From the NCBI RefSeq assembly GCF_000143415.4, contig NW_003314279.1, forward strand, positions 765,824-829,823: 64,000 nucleotides of DNA, read 5' to 3'. Origin of the DNA: Selaginella moellendorffii (lineage: Eukaryota > Streptophyta > Lycopodiopsida > Selaginellales > Selaginellaceae). The translations under genes and the position numbers were made by a program. Positions 45,097 through 56,679 of this stretch are shown piece by piece. The notes under the pieces are model-generated. The model was not told where the DNA came from. It made no database searches and was given only the letters and a program-made list of their open reading frames with translations. Numbering within the stretch: position 1 is the first letter of the stretch; each line of letters starts with the position of its first letter.

Positions 45097-45501
45097 ATGG
45101 ATATGATATAAGAAATCACAATGACTTGATCATCAATTGAGCAACACCCATGTCATTACTTCAAAGGTTTATATGAGTATCAAGTGTGAACTCAATTCAA
45201 CAAAATGCAACATAAATGCCACACTCCACTGATAAAGATTTACAACACCTAACACCACTAACTTTTTGTTCACAACATAGAAAAGCTCATGCAACTCTCT
45301 TTCCGACAAAACTCAACACTAATCTAACACCAAGCTACTCAAAGAGCAATAGCAAAGTTTCCCAAAAAAGAATTGAGCATTGCAACATAAGTCTTCAATA
45401 ACAAATCTAGACAAAATGGTTTATCGCTTCACCGCTATCCATCCCATGACTCACCACTCATTTCCAACATGCATCAAGGTAGGGACTCTTGATTGCATAC
45501 T
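45097..45501 (-). mobile_element. Family B internal fragment
   Basis: Matches about 42537-42945. It is interrupted by the A3 element at 45502 and resumes at 53143. Confidence 0.65.
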
Positions 45502-47226
45502 TGTAAGTGACTAAATTTTTCCATTCTACATTAGTCACTTAACCACACCTCCGACTGCTTGGAGGAGTCTCACTCACCACCTCTATAAGTCCTATTCCGG
45601 ACTTGGGGACTTGCTAGCCCCAAGAATGGCATCCGTGCCACTTGACCGTTGCACTTGGTCCAAGTGATCCACATGTCTGGTCCCAAGACCGACACCCAAA
45701 GGTACCACTGACATATCGGCCCATTACGCTAAGGCCATGCCCATTCACCTTGCCGCACTAGTGGTCCAATACCACTTGCATCACAATCTGTCTCTCCAAG
45801 ACTAGGCCATCCATCCACGAGTGGTTAACCCCGACCCACTCCTTAGCATCCTTAGAATGCCTATAGACATGGGGAATAGCCTTCCCCAATATCTTTTTGT
45901 CAGTTCCTACCTAGTCCCTTTTCAGTCCATGGCCATGTTCGCTGACAATGCCACTAGATCAAGGCCCACAAGCCCGACCACTAAGTCCCATGGTCCTTTG
46001 GGACTTCCTCACCATGTGACTGTATCCTTAGTCACTACACTAGAGGACTGCTCCTCCTCCTTTTCCCCATTTGGGACTCCGGGGCAACATTTCGGAACAC
46101 TGTGGGCCTACGCGAGCCCCATGGGTACTCTCCCCACCTTCTGCCTTTAGGTGCTCTAGCCATGGGCTTAGAGCGAGGTTCTGTTGAGCCACGCCTGGTA
46201 TCCAAGTAGGTAGTGCCATCCACACTTGAACTGGGAGCATCGGCCAGTCGATCTCCTGGGGGAACTAGAGCCGGCTCTTGAACACTTCACCAAGCTACCC
46301 TACTTGTCGGTCCGTATTCACTCTAGTCTTGGACTTCCCAGTGGTCAGTTCATCACCCAACACTGGGTCTAGCCTTCCTGGGCCAAATTGGCCTTTCCTG
46401 GCCAAACTGGCTGCACTGCAGTCCTCCCCCTTACTATCCTTTTGGAGCTCACCAAACCCCCCAGGGTCTAGAAGACGAATGCTTTGGGCGTTCACCCTCT
46501 CAGACTCGGACTCGGACTCGGACTCGGCCTCGGTCTCGGTCCCGGTCCCGGTCTCGGTCCCGATCATGGTCTCGGTCCCGGTCTCGATCTCGACCTCGGA
46601 CTCCATCTCGGGTCCTTCTCGGATTCCACCTCGGATTCCATCTCGGACTCCATCTCGGTCCATCTCGGACTCCATCTCGGACTCCATCTCGGGTCCATCT
46701 CGGACTCCGTCTTGGACTCCATCTCGGATACCATCTCGGTCCATCTCGGACTCCATCTCAGACTCCATCTCGGGTCCATCTTGACTCCATCTCGACTCCG
46801 TCTTGGACTCCATCTCAAGTCCATCTCAGACTCCATCTCGCACTCCGTCTCGGTCCATCTCGGACTCCATCTCGAACTCCACCTCGGACTCCAACTCGGG
46901 TCCATCTCGGATTCCATCTCGGACTCCATCTCGGGTCCATCTTGGACTCCACCTCGGGTCCATCTCGGACTCCATCTCAGGTCCATCTCAGACTCTTCCA
47001 TGTGTCATGTGTTGGTCCTTTTTGGGTCCCTTTTTGGAGCCTTTCTTATTAGTTGCCTCGTGCTCGCTCCTCGAGCACTTTGTTAGGAGTTCCATTCCCG
47101 CTCTCGACCTTCCAAGTCGAAGCTTTTAGTCCAAACGTGTTATGCTCATTTGGCTTTCACTTTGGCCACTACCATGTGGCACCCTTTCCGGCTCCACTTT
47201 GGGGCCTAGGGATTTTGTGTCTCACA
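45502..47226 (-). repeat. A3 LTR (3' LTR)
   Basis: Short GGACTC hexamer array (about 46501-46525), GGTCTC hexamers to 46600, then the 12-mer array to about 46995. Confidence 0.85.
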
Positions 47227-50200
47227 ACTCCACCACCCATAGACGAAGTTCGATGTCCTCATCGAACGATAAACTATTTTATAAAGTAATACCAACTTGT
47301 ATTACCATTTCCATCCTTGGCCCCTCGCCAATATTCATCAATGGTTTGATATTCAAGGCTTGCCATGCCTTGCCCATCCTCTAAGGAGGATAGTCTCTCC
47401 AACTTAGAGACTGATTGGACCTCTTGTAGTGGTTCTCTCTTTTTATTGGTTTAGTTCTTGCTAAACCTGTTAGAGACACCGTCTATATCTCAATCTTGCT
47501 ACTTCTCGGGTAGTCTCAGTTTCCATCGACATAACCTTTGCACTTTGGAACATTTACTTTTGACTTTTTGAAGTCAATTTCTTAGGTGTCTCTGACACCT
47601 TGCATTGCACATATTGTGCAAGTCCACTTCCCTATCCTAGGAAGTTCTCTACTTGAGGGCACCATCATCCTCTTTTCTATTTTGTGCCACCCTTGGCACT
47701 ACGTTCCAATTATCATTATTTGTGCCAGGGCTGCCCACGGCCCTATCCTTTGGCTACTTTGCCGCTCCTCACTTGGAGCTTTTACTTGCCAAATTGGAGC
47801 ACTTGGGAATCTATCCTTGGAAGTCCACTTCCTTTCCCGCAATCCATTAGCATCAAACACATTAGTGTTCCTTGGCTAACCTTGCCATTTGGATTCCTCT
47901 CATTAAATTCCATGGCCCAAACTTGGCCACTAGTTTTTTGCTCCTATCCATTGATTGTTGCATCAAGCAACACAGGATCATTACCTCCCTCCTTGAGGTA
48001 TTCTTTTGGTTCCATGGCAAAGCTCCACTTCACTAAGTCTAGAGGGTGCTCACCCTTAGTAGGTCTTTTTAGCAACTTCTGCTATGGGCCCCTTCCACAG
48101 CCCAACATTGTGACCCTCCCTTGGATCTCTTATAGAAACTACTTTCCTTGGACTTACTATGCCATAGCATTGACATAGTTCAATTACCTTAGGTGTTCTT
48201 CCCACTTGGTCACCTTGACAAAGCCACACCTTTATCAGTAGTTCAAATCAACACTTTGAACTAAGAATCATATTCCTTAACCCAAACAAAGACCTTATCC
48301 TTGTTTAGCCATAAGATCATCTAGTGATCTCATCTTGACCCCTTAATAAGTCTATCAATAGGAACTAAGTCTTCCAAACCTTTCTAAGTTGTTGACTATG
48401 ACCCCGGGGGCATCCCCCACACTTGGCGGTGCACCCAAGCCAGCCCTTCCGACCAAGGATCCATAGCAACTGAGACTTGGGTGTCCCCATCTTATTCACC
48501 ACGTCCTTGGTGCCCTTTGCACTAAAGTGTTCAAGTTAGATATGCCGAGCTTTCACTCTAAGCAATCTAACTGTGCATCACGATCCGGGGCATCCCCCGC
48601 TTGGCGGTGTGCCCAAGCCAATCTTCTCATTAAGAGTCCATGACCACCGAAATATGAGTGTCCTCATATTCCAAACCATCACCATGCCCTAGTGATTTGG
48701 GACTCGAACCCAACCTCCGTATATGCATCTACGGACGGCATCACCCTAGATGCCTGGCGTGACTCCCCACGCCGGTGCACCAACTTATACTTAAAGCGCG
48801 CTACAGATCACAGCTTAGGAACCTAGTTCCTCCACACTGCTAAATCCTCTCACTTGACATGTCTGTGATCATGTATGGACTCCTCCATGCTCAGCCCCAT
48901 AGGCCACCCCTTTTGAAGTTAGCACCTTCAACTAGGGGATTTGTCCCCCTGACTTGCCAATCTCATTTAGCAAGTCATCCGGCCACCGTAACATGGTTCA
49001 TACATAAGCGTGAAAGTCCTTAACCATTGACTTTTGTTTAAAGCCCTCTCTTTGAACATTCGGGAACTACTTCCCCAACCTTGATAGCCTTGCCTCATGG
49101 CCAGCTTCAAGACCACATTTCTACTGCACCACTCTGATTTTGCGCGCTCTAGAAACCATTTACACTTGGCCTTTCTAGGTACTAAACTACCTAGAATCAT
49201 CTTTGGGAACTTGAAGGAACTCTGTCCCTTAACTTGCTAAGGCCCCTCCTTTCGCAAGCTTTCCAATTGCCATATAGTCTAGCATGGACAATTCCATGCT
49301 TTAGACTCTTCATGGCATCACAATTGTTAGTAACAACATACTCGAGCGCCCACTTAATTCTCCACTCCCAACTGACATAACCACCCTTGGTTATGCTCTT
49401 TGATTCCTATGGTTTGGTTCTATCCTGTTACTACTTGCTTTTAGCCTCACACATTTCCTTCAATTATTCGCCTCCAAACTAGGAGGATAGCTTTGCATAT
49501 TCTACCATGCCTTAGCAAGTATTCTTGGGGATGAACCTACCCGATAGCCTAGGGAGTGGTTCCTCAATCTAGGTATGCTCACTTTATAATCCAACACACC
49601 AGGATTAACATTACTACATATGGGCCTTTATATGCCCATCACTAACCTTGCCAAAATTCCATTTTTAGCTTTATCTGATTCGGCTAGACGGACTTCTTCC
49701 GTCTTTGAAACTTTGGACATTTGGATAGCACCTTCTATCCATTATTCGCTAGGGACTTAGTCCCTTGGGCCTTATCTATTGCCCTTGCGACATCAAACAC
49801 CACCTTGGGGTGTTCTAGAGTGTTTGGGTGTCCCAATAATGGCTTCTTTGACAATGAGCATTCCCCTTTTTAACATTGACTTACTATATCGCAACATAAG
49901 GAATTTATCCCTTATAAGGGTATATCTAACTTCCTTATGCCATTAAAATGTCTTGGGTAGTTACCTTCTACCAGTTTAACAAATTATCTTGCACCTTTTG
50001 CTTAGTTGCCTTATAGTTGTCAAGTCTTATAACTCATTGCTGGTGCTTCCACACCTCCATCATTGTTTTAGTCACCACACTCTACCACATGCCTTTCAGC
50101 TTAGGCTATGCCATTCCTATTTCCGTTAGGATTCCCTTTGGCAAAGGGGTTCTTATGAACCCATCAACATAACCTCAAAGTATCACACCTTGGCACATTT

Positions 50201-51253
50201 GGTGTCTCCACACCCTTGGCCCCACGAGCCCATCCTTATGACACTACTTATTAGCATCTAGATTTTTGCCAAGACTAATATGGTTGTTCCTCATGCTAAC
50301 TATCTGTTAGCACTGCACCATAGTGTTTGCACCCAACTTTGAGCCAAAGTTGCTTTCTTCTGGGAACATCTTTCCCACAACTTTAGTATGGCACATTCTG
50401 CCATCAATGAGATACCTACTGTTCTCATATTTGGATCTTATGATCCTCCCCATACCTCATGGGCACCATACACCTCAGTCCAAATGCTTCAACCAACCCC
50501 TTAGAATTATTCCTTGACTCTTATTTGAGTCATCCAGCTTTTTGGACTTTATCATCCGACGACTCGTGAGGTTCTACCTTTGAGGTGCTAGCTTGCCGGA
50601 ATACAACTTCTTGTATTCAGGTCCCACTCACAAAGACCATCTTTGCAAGTGTTACTCTGACACTTGATTTGTTCTCTTGGGGTAACCTTTTGCCCCTTAG
50701 GACCACTTGTCTGTGTGGTGAGAATACCAACTCATCCTCTGAGTACACCCTCAACTCCTTGGGTTGTTCTAGCATTTATTAGAGGTAGCTCCAGCTACCA
50801 TTTCAAGGACTTGTGTACTTTTTCGTATTTGACCTCCCGCGGTATTACTTCTAGTCTCACATTCATGAGCACCAACCTCAACTATATGAGGATAATCTTG
50901 TGACTCCTTTATTTTTTTGGAGTCTGCATCTTTGCCATGATCCCAACTATAGTTGTTTATCACAACTATGTTAGCCCATTTGCTACATCAAATGCTCATT
51001 TGGATCACATCCTCACTCAATGAAGAAAGCCTTATACTGTTCCTAAGATCCCAAAGTCGTTCCATCATTGGCTCTTTTCTATCCACCACCTTGCCTACAA
51101 GTTCACACGTGAACTGTAGTGGAGAGCCATGTCTTCCTGACTTGCTACTCCTCAAGGACAAGCCCACTCCTAAGACCTTCTGATACCAACACTAGTGGTG
51201 ATATACTTCAGCACCAATAAAAGTCGGACTAAAGAATAGTTCCGATACCAAAT

Positions 51254-53137
51254 TGTAAGTGACTAAATTTTTCCATTCTACTTTAGTCACTTAACCACAC
51301 CTCCGACTGCTTGGAGGAGTCTCACTCACCACCTCCATAAGTCCTATTCCGGACTTGGGGACTTGCTAGCCCCAAGAATGGCATCCGTGCCACTCGACCG
51401 TTGCACTTGGTCCAAGTGCTCCACATGTCTGGTCCCAAGACCGACACCCAAAGGTACCACTGACATATCGGCCCGTTACGCTAAGGTCATGCCCATTCAC
51501 CTTGCCGCACTAGTGGTCCAATACCACTTGCATCACAATCCCGTCTCTCCAAGACTAGGCCATCCGTCCACGAGTGGTTAACCCCGACCCACTCCTTAGC
51601 ATCCTTAGAATGCCTATAGACATGGGGAATAGCCTTCCCCAATATCTTTTTGTCAGTTCCTACCTAGTCCCTTTTCGGTCCATGGCCATGTTCGCTGACA
51701 ATGCCACTAGATCAAGGCCCACAAGCCCGACCACTAAGTCCCATGGTCCTCTGGGACTTCCTCACCATGTGACTGTATCCTTAGTCACTACACTAGAGGA
51801 CTGTTCCTCCTCCTTTTCCTCATTTGGGACTCCGGGGCAACATTTCGGAACACCGTGGCCTTACGCGAGCCCTGTGGGTACTCTCCCCACCTTCCGCCTT
51901 TAGGTGCTCTAGCCATGGGCTTAGAGCGAGGTTCCGTTGAGCCACACCTAGTATCCAAGTAGATAGTGCCACCCACACTTGGACTGAGAGCATCGGCTAG
52001 TCGATCTCCTGGGGGAACTAGAGCCGGCTCTTGAACACTTCACCAAGCTACCCCACTTGTCGGTCCGTATTCACTCTAGTCTTGGACTTCCCAGTGGTCA
52101 GTTCATCACCCAACACTGGGTCTGGCCTTCCTGGGCCAAACTGGCCTTTCCTGGCCAAACTGGCTCCACTGCAGTCCTCCCCCTTACTATACTTTTGGAG
52201 CTCACCAAACCCCCCAGGGTCTAGGAGACGAACGCTTTGGGCTTTCACCCTCTCAGACTCGAACTCGGACTCGAACTCGGACTCGGACTCGGACTCGGAC
52301 TCGGACTCGGACTCGGACTCGGACTCGGACTCGGACTCGGACTCGGACTCGGACTCGGACTCGGACTCGGGCTCGGGCTCGGTCTCGGCCTCGGCCTCGG
52401 TCTCGGTCCCGGTCCCAGTCTCGGTCCCGGTCTTGGTCTTGGTCTCGGTCCCGGTCTCGGTCTCGACCTCGGACTCCATCTCGGGTCCTTCTTGGATTCC
52501 ATCTCGGATTCCATCTCGGGTCCTTCTTGGATTCCATCTCAGATTCCATCTCGGACTCCATCTTGGACTCCATCTCGGGTCCATCTCGGACTCCATCTCG
52601 GACTCCGTCTTGGACTCCATCTCAGGTCCATCTCGGACTCCATCTCGCACTCCGTCTCAGTCCATCTCGGACTCCATCTTGGACTCCACCTCAGACTCCA
52701 ACTCGGGTCCATGTCGGACTCCATGTCGGACTCCATCTGGGACTCCATCTCAGACTCCATCTCGGGTCCATCTTGGACTCCACCTCGGGTCTATCTTGGA
52801 CTCCATCTTGGGTCCATCTTGGACTCCATCTCGGTCCATCTCGGACTCCATCTCAGACTCCATCTCGGGTCCATCTCAGACTCCATCTCGGGTCCATCTC
52901 GGACTCTTCCACATGTCATGTGTTGGTCCTTTTTGGGTCCCTTTTTGGAGCCTTGCTTATTAGTTGCCTCGTGCTCGCTTCTCGAGCACTTTGTTGGGAG
53001 TTCCACTCTCGCTCTCGACTTTCCAAGTCGGAGCTTTTAGTCCAAACGTGTTACGCTCGTTTAGCTTTCGCTTCAGCCACTACCACGTGGCACCCTTTCT
53101 GGCTCCACTTTGGGGCCTAGGGATTTTTTGTCTCACA
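51254..53137 (-). repeat. A3 LTR (5' LTR)
   Basis: Carries an expanded pure GGACTC hexamer array (about 52259-52370, near 18-19 units), followed by GGTCTC-type hexamers to about 52470 and the 12-mer array to about 52905. Confidence 0.85.
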
Positions 53138-53142
53138 ATACT

Positions 53143-53660
53143 GTGAATACAAGTAATGAGTTATACCTCATTGCAAATCATCTCTTCAAGAAGAGAAAAT
53201 GATTTACATGTTTGATCCTTTGTCCTTGACAACTCTTTTTTTAGTCTCATCTTTGACTAAACCTCAAGTTTGCCTTTGCACTACCTTCAGTTCAATTCAA
53301 GAAAATTTTATAAAAGAGCATGGTAATAATTACTTGAATCAATTGACCAATCTCTACAGTCTTGGTTGATCCACTTGTAATCATGCCTAAGAAGGATCCA
53401 CTAGTGCCATACTAAATAGCTACGAATTGGCCTATTTGCCACTTATAGCAAACCCATAAAAGGTTTACTTTTTCCTATGGTATAAAGAACAACTCATAGA
53501 ACCACCGATAAGCTAACATTAATCTTGTCAACTCAAAGTGTAACCTCAAATTGCTAATGTGCCTCACTCACGAGCCTAAGTGTAAACTTGTGCAAAACAA
53601 TACACCTCAAATCCATCCTATGAGCCCAAGAGCAAGCTCACATCATAAGGTACACAAAAC
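53143..53660 (-). mobile_element. Family B internal fragment (right of A3)
   Basis: Matches 42945-43460, for example GAAGAGAAAATGATTTAC and GCCTCACTCACGAGCC. Confidence 0.65.
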
Positions 53661-53665
53661 TTAGA

Positions 53666-53880
53666 GTTGTAAAACATAAATCCCTAAATCCCAAAATGGA
53701 TTTGAAGATGTACCATATGGTAGTGATTGAAGTAGAAGTCTAATGAATGTAATACATTTGCACCAAAAGTTTCAACTTGAAAAGTTGAGAGTAAGAGTAA
53801 AACTCTCAAAAAAACACTTAAGGAATGAGCATGAAGCAATTAATAAATGAATTTCTAAAAAGGGATAAAAGAATGATTCT
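53666..53880 (+). repeat. Fossil family A LTR start, transition-decayed
   Basis: Base by base this follows the first 210 bp or so of the family A LTR, with almost all differences being C-to-T or G-to-A (for example CCCTAGGCCCCAAAGTGGAG appears as CCCTAAATCCCAAAATGGAT). It stops where the 12-mer array would begin; a CT/CCCT microsatellite follows (53880-53906). Confidence 0.7.
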
Positions 53881-53939
53881 CTCTCTCTCCCTCCCTCCCT
53901 CCCCCCTATACACAAATTGCTATTTAATTAAATGTACAA

Positions 53940-54298
53940 ATATTTTGTATTTTAAAATGACTAATATCTTAAATCTAATAGTAGAACTTTTATATAAATA
54001 AGACTTTAAATAATACATGTAAAGTAAAATTATTAAAATTTATCTCAATAATTGTTTATATAGAAAACTAAAAAATGCATGAGATGTATAAGAAAACAAC
54101 TTCACTTAAATTAAAATAAATAACTTGACTCAAATTTATATAAAAAATAATAAATACTTACACATGCTAGATGACTTATTAATGGATATAATTTAATAAC
54201 AGTTTGGAATAGTATTATACTTTAAATTGACTGATGTCTTAAATATAAGTAGTATCATTTTATATAAATAAGTCCTTAAGTAACACATTTAAAGTAAA
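53940..54298 (+). repeat. Duplicated upstream region of the lectin-like gene
   Basis: About 53945-54060 and 54217-54335 are diverged direct copies (shared TTATATAAATAAG and ACAT-GTAAAGTAAAAT blocks). The second copy contains the gene's start codon (54299) and a TATA-like TATATAAATA at about 54253. Confidence 0.6.
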
Positions 54299-55183
54299 AT
54301 GATTAAATTTAATCTCAATTATTTTTTTCTTTCAATTATTTTTTCTATATACTTTAATGGAATTTTTGCTCCAAGACAACCTACAATAGGAAGAGTAAGG
54401 GTTTTTAATCCAAAAGATATGGGTAATATTATTGGAGCATTTTATAACTTATTGCAAAGAATTGACAAAACTAAAAAGGTTTTTTATTCAACAACTTATG
54501 GAGATGAGACTGAAATAAATACTTCAAAAGGAATTGTTTCTGTTCTAATTAAGCGTAAAGATAAATGTTCAATTGAAAGCTCAAGTTCATCCATTACAGG
54601 TCATGTTTTATATAATGGTTTTATAGCTATATTAAATCCAGTTATAGATACTATAAACTTTTATTCTGCAGATTATTTTGAAAAAGAAACCAATAAATAT
54701 ATATTACAGTATAAACTACAATCTGTTGATTCTATTTCTTTATATACATATTCAAAGAAAAAAAGTTTTACAAATGACTACTCATTTTATTGCCATTTAA
54801 AAATTAGTATTCTATACTTCAGTGAGGCTCTTTATAGTGATAGTTTTTTAGTTTCTCCAAATGGAAAAAATATACTTATTTTAAGTATTAATTGTGAGCT
54901 TATTTTATATTCAGAAAACAAAAAAATTTGGGATAAGTCATTTTCAAATAGAAATATATTTAACTGTATTTTAAAATTGCATAATAATGGATATTTAATT
55001 TTAACACATAGAAATGAGGTTTTATGGAAATCTGATAAGTATTATAATCCTAAAGTTGAAAAATTTTTACCAACATATTTCATAGTTCAAAATGATTGTA
55101 ACTTAGTTATATATAGAGCACAATTTCCAAATATAGCTATCTGGAAATCTAATACAAATAATCACAAACTATGTAGTTTTTAA
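54299..55183 (+). CDS. Secreted bulb-type (GNA-like) lectin-domain protein
   Basis: A single-exon 294-codon frame. Residues 1-24 form a hydrophobic N-terminus ending GIFA, a plausible signal peptide, so it is probably secreted. Residues about 25-170 match no family I can name (blocks NIIGAFYNLLQRIDKTKK and HVLYNGFIAIL). Residues about 180-286 read as a beta-prism mannose-binding lectin domain: SFLVSPNGKNILIL, ELILYSENKKIW, NNGYLILTHRNEVLWKS and QNDCNLVIYRAQFPNIAIWKSN. Only the last repeat (about 264-272) keeps the mannose-site pattern QxDxNxVxY; the other two are degenerate, so binding may be weak or altered. Codon use is extremely AT-rich, unlike the PPR gene but like the surrounding DNA. 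The start is the first ATG after a TATA-like box. Uninterrupted over 294 codons in AT-rich DNA, so likely selected. Confidence 0.7.
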   Translation: MIKFNLNYFFLSIIFSIYFNGIFAPRQPTIGRVRVFNPKDMGNIIGAFYNLLQRIDKTKKVFYSTTYGDETEINTSKGIVSVLIKRKDKCSIESSSSSITGHVLYNGFIAILNPVIDTINFYSADYFEKETNKYILQYKLQSVDSISLYTYSKKKSFTNDYSFYCHLKISILYFSEALYSDSFLVSPNGKNILILSINCELILYSENKKIWDKSFSNRNIFNCILKLHNNGYLILTHRNEVLWKSDKYYNPKVEKFLPTYFIVQNDCNLVIYRAQFPNIAIWKSNTNNHKLCSF

Positions 55184-56060
55184 TATTTTATATGTAAAAT
55201 ATAAATTTATATTATGATGAATTTTAGTCATCTATTTTAATTATTATTTTGTGGTCTTTAAATTATCAAATATAAATAAATTATATGCATTTTCATAGAG
55301 TATATTTACCTCTCACAAACCTCAAATCTTTGGTTATAGGATTTAAATTAGTTTTTAAAGAGTAGATTTTATTAATTAGGAATTTATTAGAGTGTTCAAC
55401 ATAATTCCTTCCATCTTTTTTTTTTCTTATTTTTGTTTCTAGATTGGCATTTAAACCCAATGCCAAGTATCTAACAATAATTTGAATAGTCTTATATATA
55501 TAACTTCCTTCAATTATTTTTAGCTCTTGATGCTCTATAGAAATCACAATACAACTTTCATAATAGAGTTGATTTACTATGTTCTTATGTAAGTTTATGC
55601 AAAAACACAAACCATGTTATTTATTCTTCATTTTTCTTGCTCTAGATTGTTGTTTCAGAAGTAGCAAAAATATTTTTATTAATAGGATAGTGGTTTTTAC
55701 ATTTTATGGACTATGAGTGTAATATAAAGATTATGGTAATGAAACAAAATTAACATTCTCACATTAATTTGCATTATAACTCTCACTCACAACATTTTTA
55801 CTTTCCTTGCTTTCTATCTCCTCAAGAACCCTAAAAAAACTTTGAAATGAGGGAATAGTATATAAATATATATTGCTTTGACCAATATATACTAATATTG
55901 TTTAATCAAAATGTTTCAACTTGATCATGATGCCCATCCCTGTGCCTTCTCTAGTAGCTATTTTTAACAGCTTTAGAATCAAGACCAGGATCACAAGAAG
56001 CTCAAAACTCATTATTCTTCACTAGGGCTTCAACCTACTCCAAACACATGACTCCAAGTA
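55184..56060. other. AT-rich intergenic DNA
   Basis: Nothing convincing: a 105-codon minus-strand open frame (55610-55293) lacks any recognisable motif. Confidence 0.5.
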
Positions 56061-56210
56061 TCAAGTGTCGCAAATGTGATTATGGGTATTGAAAGTTATC
56101 TTTTGGCTAATCCTTTTAGATATTCTTTCTTTACTACCACGACAACAGAAGGTTAGTATTGCTAGTTCCTTTTTTAGTCTCTTTTGTTCAAGTGTTAGTA
56201 AACTAGGCTT
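56060..56210 (+). mobile_element. Family B LTR fragment, left of the chromovirus
   Basis: The reverse complement of 44720-44850 aligns here (TCAAGTGTTAGTAAACT, GGGTATTGAAA blocks). It resumes at 61764 after the chromovirus. The last five bases GGCTT are the target duplication. Confidence 0.65.
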
Positions 56211-56580
56211 TGTCAGGAATCCCCCAATTCTTGCCACATTCCTGACCTGCAGACCACATTCCTGACTCTCGAGACACTTCCCTATTCCTGACTCTCGAGA
56301 TACTTCCCTATTCCTGACTCTCGAGACACTTTCCGATTCCTGAGTCTCGAGCCATATTCCTGATGATGATGTAGCGCCTCCTCGACCTCAGCTATATTTA
56401 GGCCGTCCTTGATCCAAGAGTGGTGGAGCTTCATCAACCTATAGTATATATAGGTTAGCCTTGTTCTATTTCTCTACAATCTGAATCAACGCCAATCTAA
56501 GGCCTCTTCTTTCTTTCCACTAGCTTTTTCTCTTTGTCTTTTGGCATTTTCTAGTCTTGATCTTGTCAGGGGTCTTGACA
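56211..56580 (+). repeat. Chromovirus 5' LTR
   Basis: Contains several TTCCTGACTCTCGAG direct repeats, TATATATA at 56445-56452, and the presumed transcript start ACAATCTGAATCAA at 56476, 31 nt further on. Confidence 0.92.
56445..56489 (+). promoter_or_regulatory. TATA box and self-primer sequence
   Basis: TATATATA (56445) and AATCTGAATCAA (56478-56489), the latter complementary to the primer site at 56582-56596. Confidence 0.65.
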
Positions 56581-56597
56581 GTTTGATTCAGATTGTG
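56581..56597 (+). other. Primer-binding site, self-priming type
   Basis: The bases right after the LTR include TTGATTCAGATTGT, an exact reverse complement of ACAATCTGAATCAA in the LTR. No tRNA 3' end that I know fits. Confidence 0.6.
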
Positions 56598-56679
56598 TTT
56601 TTTCATTTTTTGATTTAGCTCGTTTTGATTGTTTGATTACCTTTGCCTTTTTTTCCCCCTTTTTTCTTTCTTCTTGCCA

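Larger units (their letters stand above)
45502..53137 (-). mobile_element. Family A3: complete non-coding LTR retrotransposon, minus strand
   Basis: Target duplication ATACT (45497-45501 and 53138-53142). LTRs 45502-47226 and 51254-53137; on the plus strand they begin TGTAAGTGAC and end TCTCACA, the reverse complement of A2 LTR ends. The primer site is at 51241-51253 (GATACCAAAT) and the polypyrimidine complement ACTCCACCACCCATAG follows 47226. The internal region 47227-51253 is non-coding and matches the A2 internal region. The two LTRs differ clearly in array length, so it is older than A2. Confidence 0.88.

Noticed and set aside
55293-55610. 105-codon minus-strand frame near the lectin-like gene
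   Set aside because: AT-rich, no motif, no supporting context.
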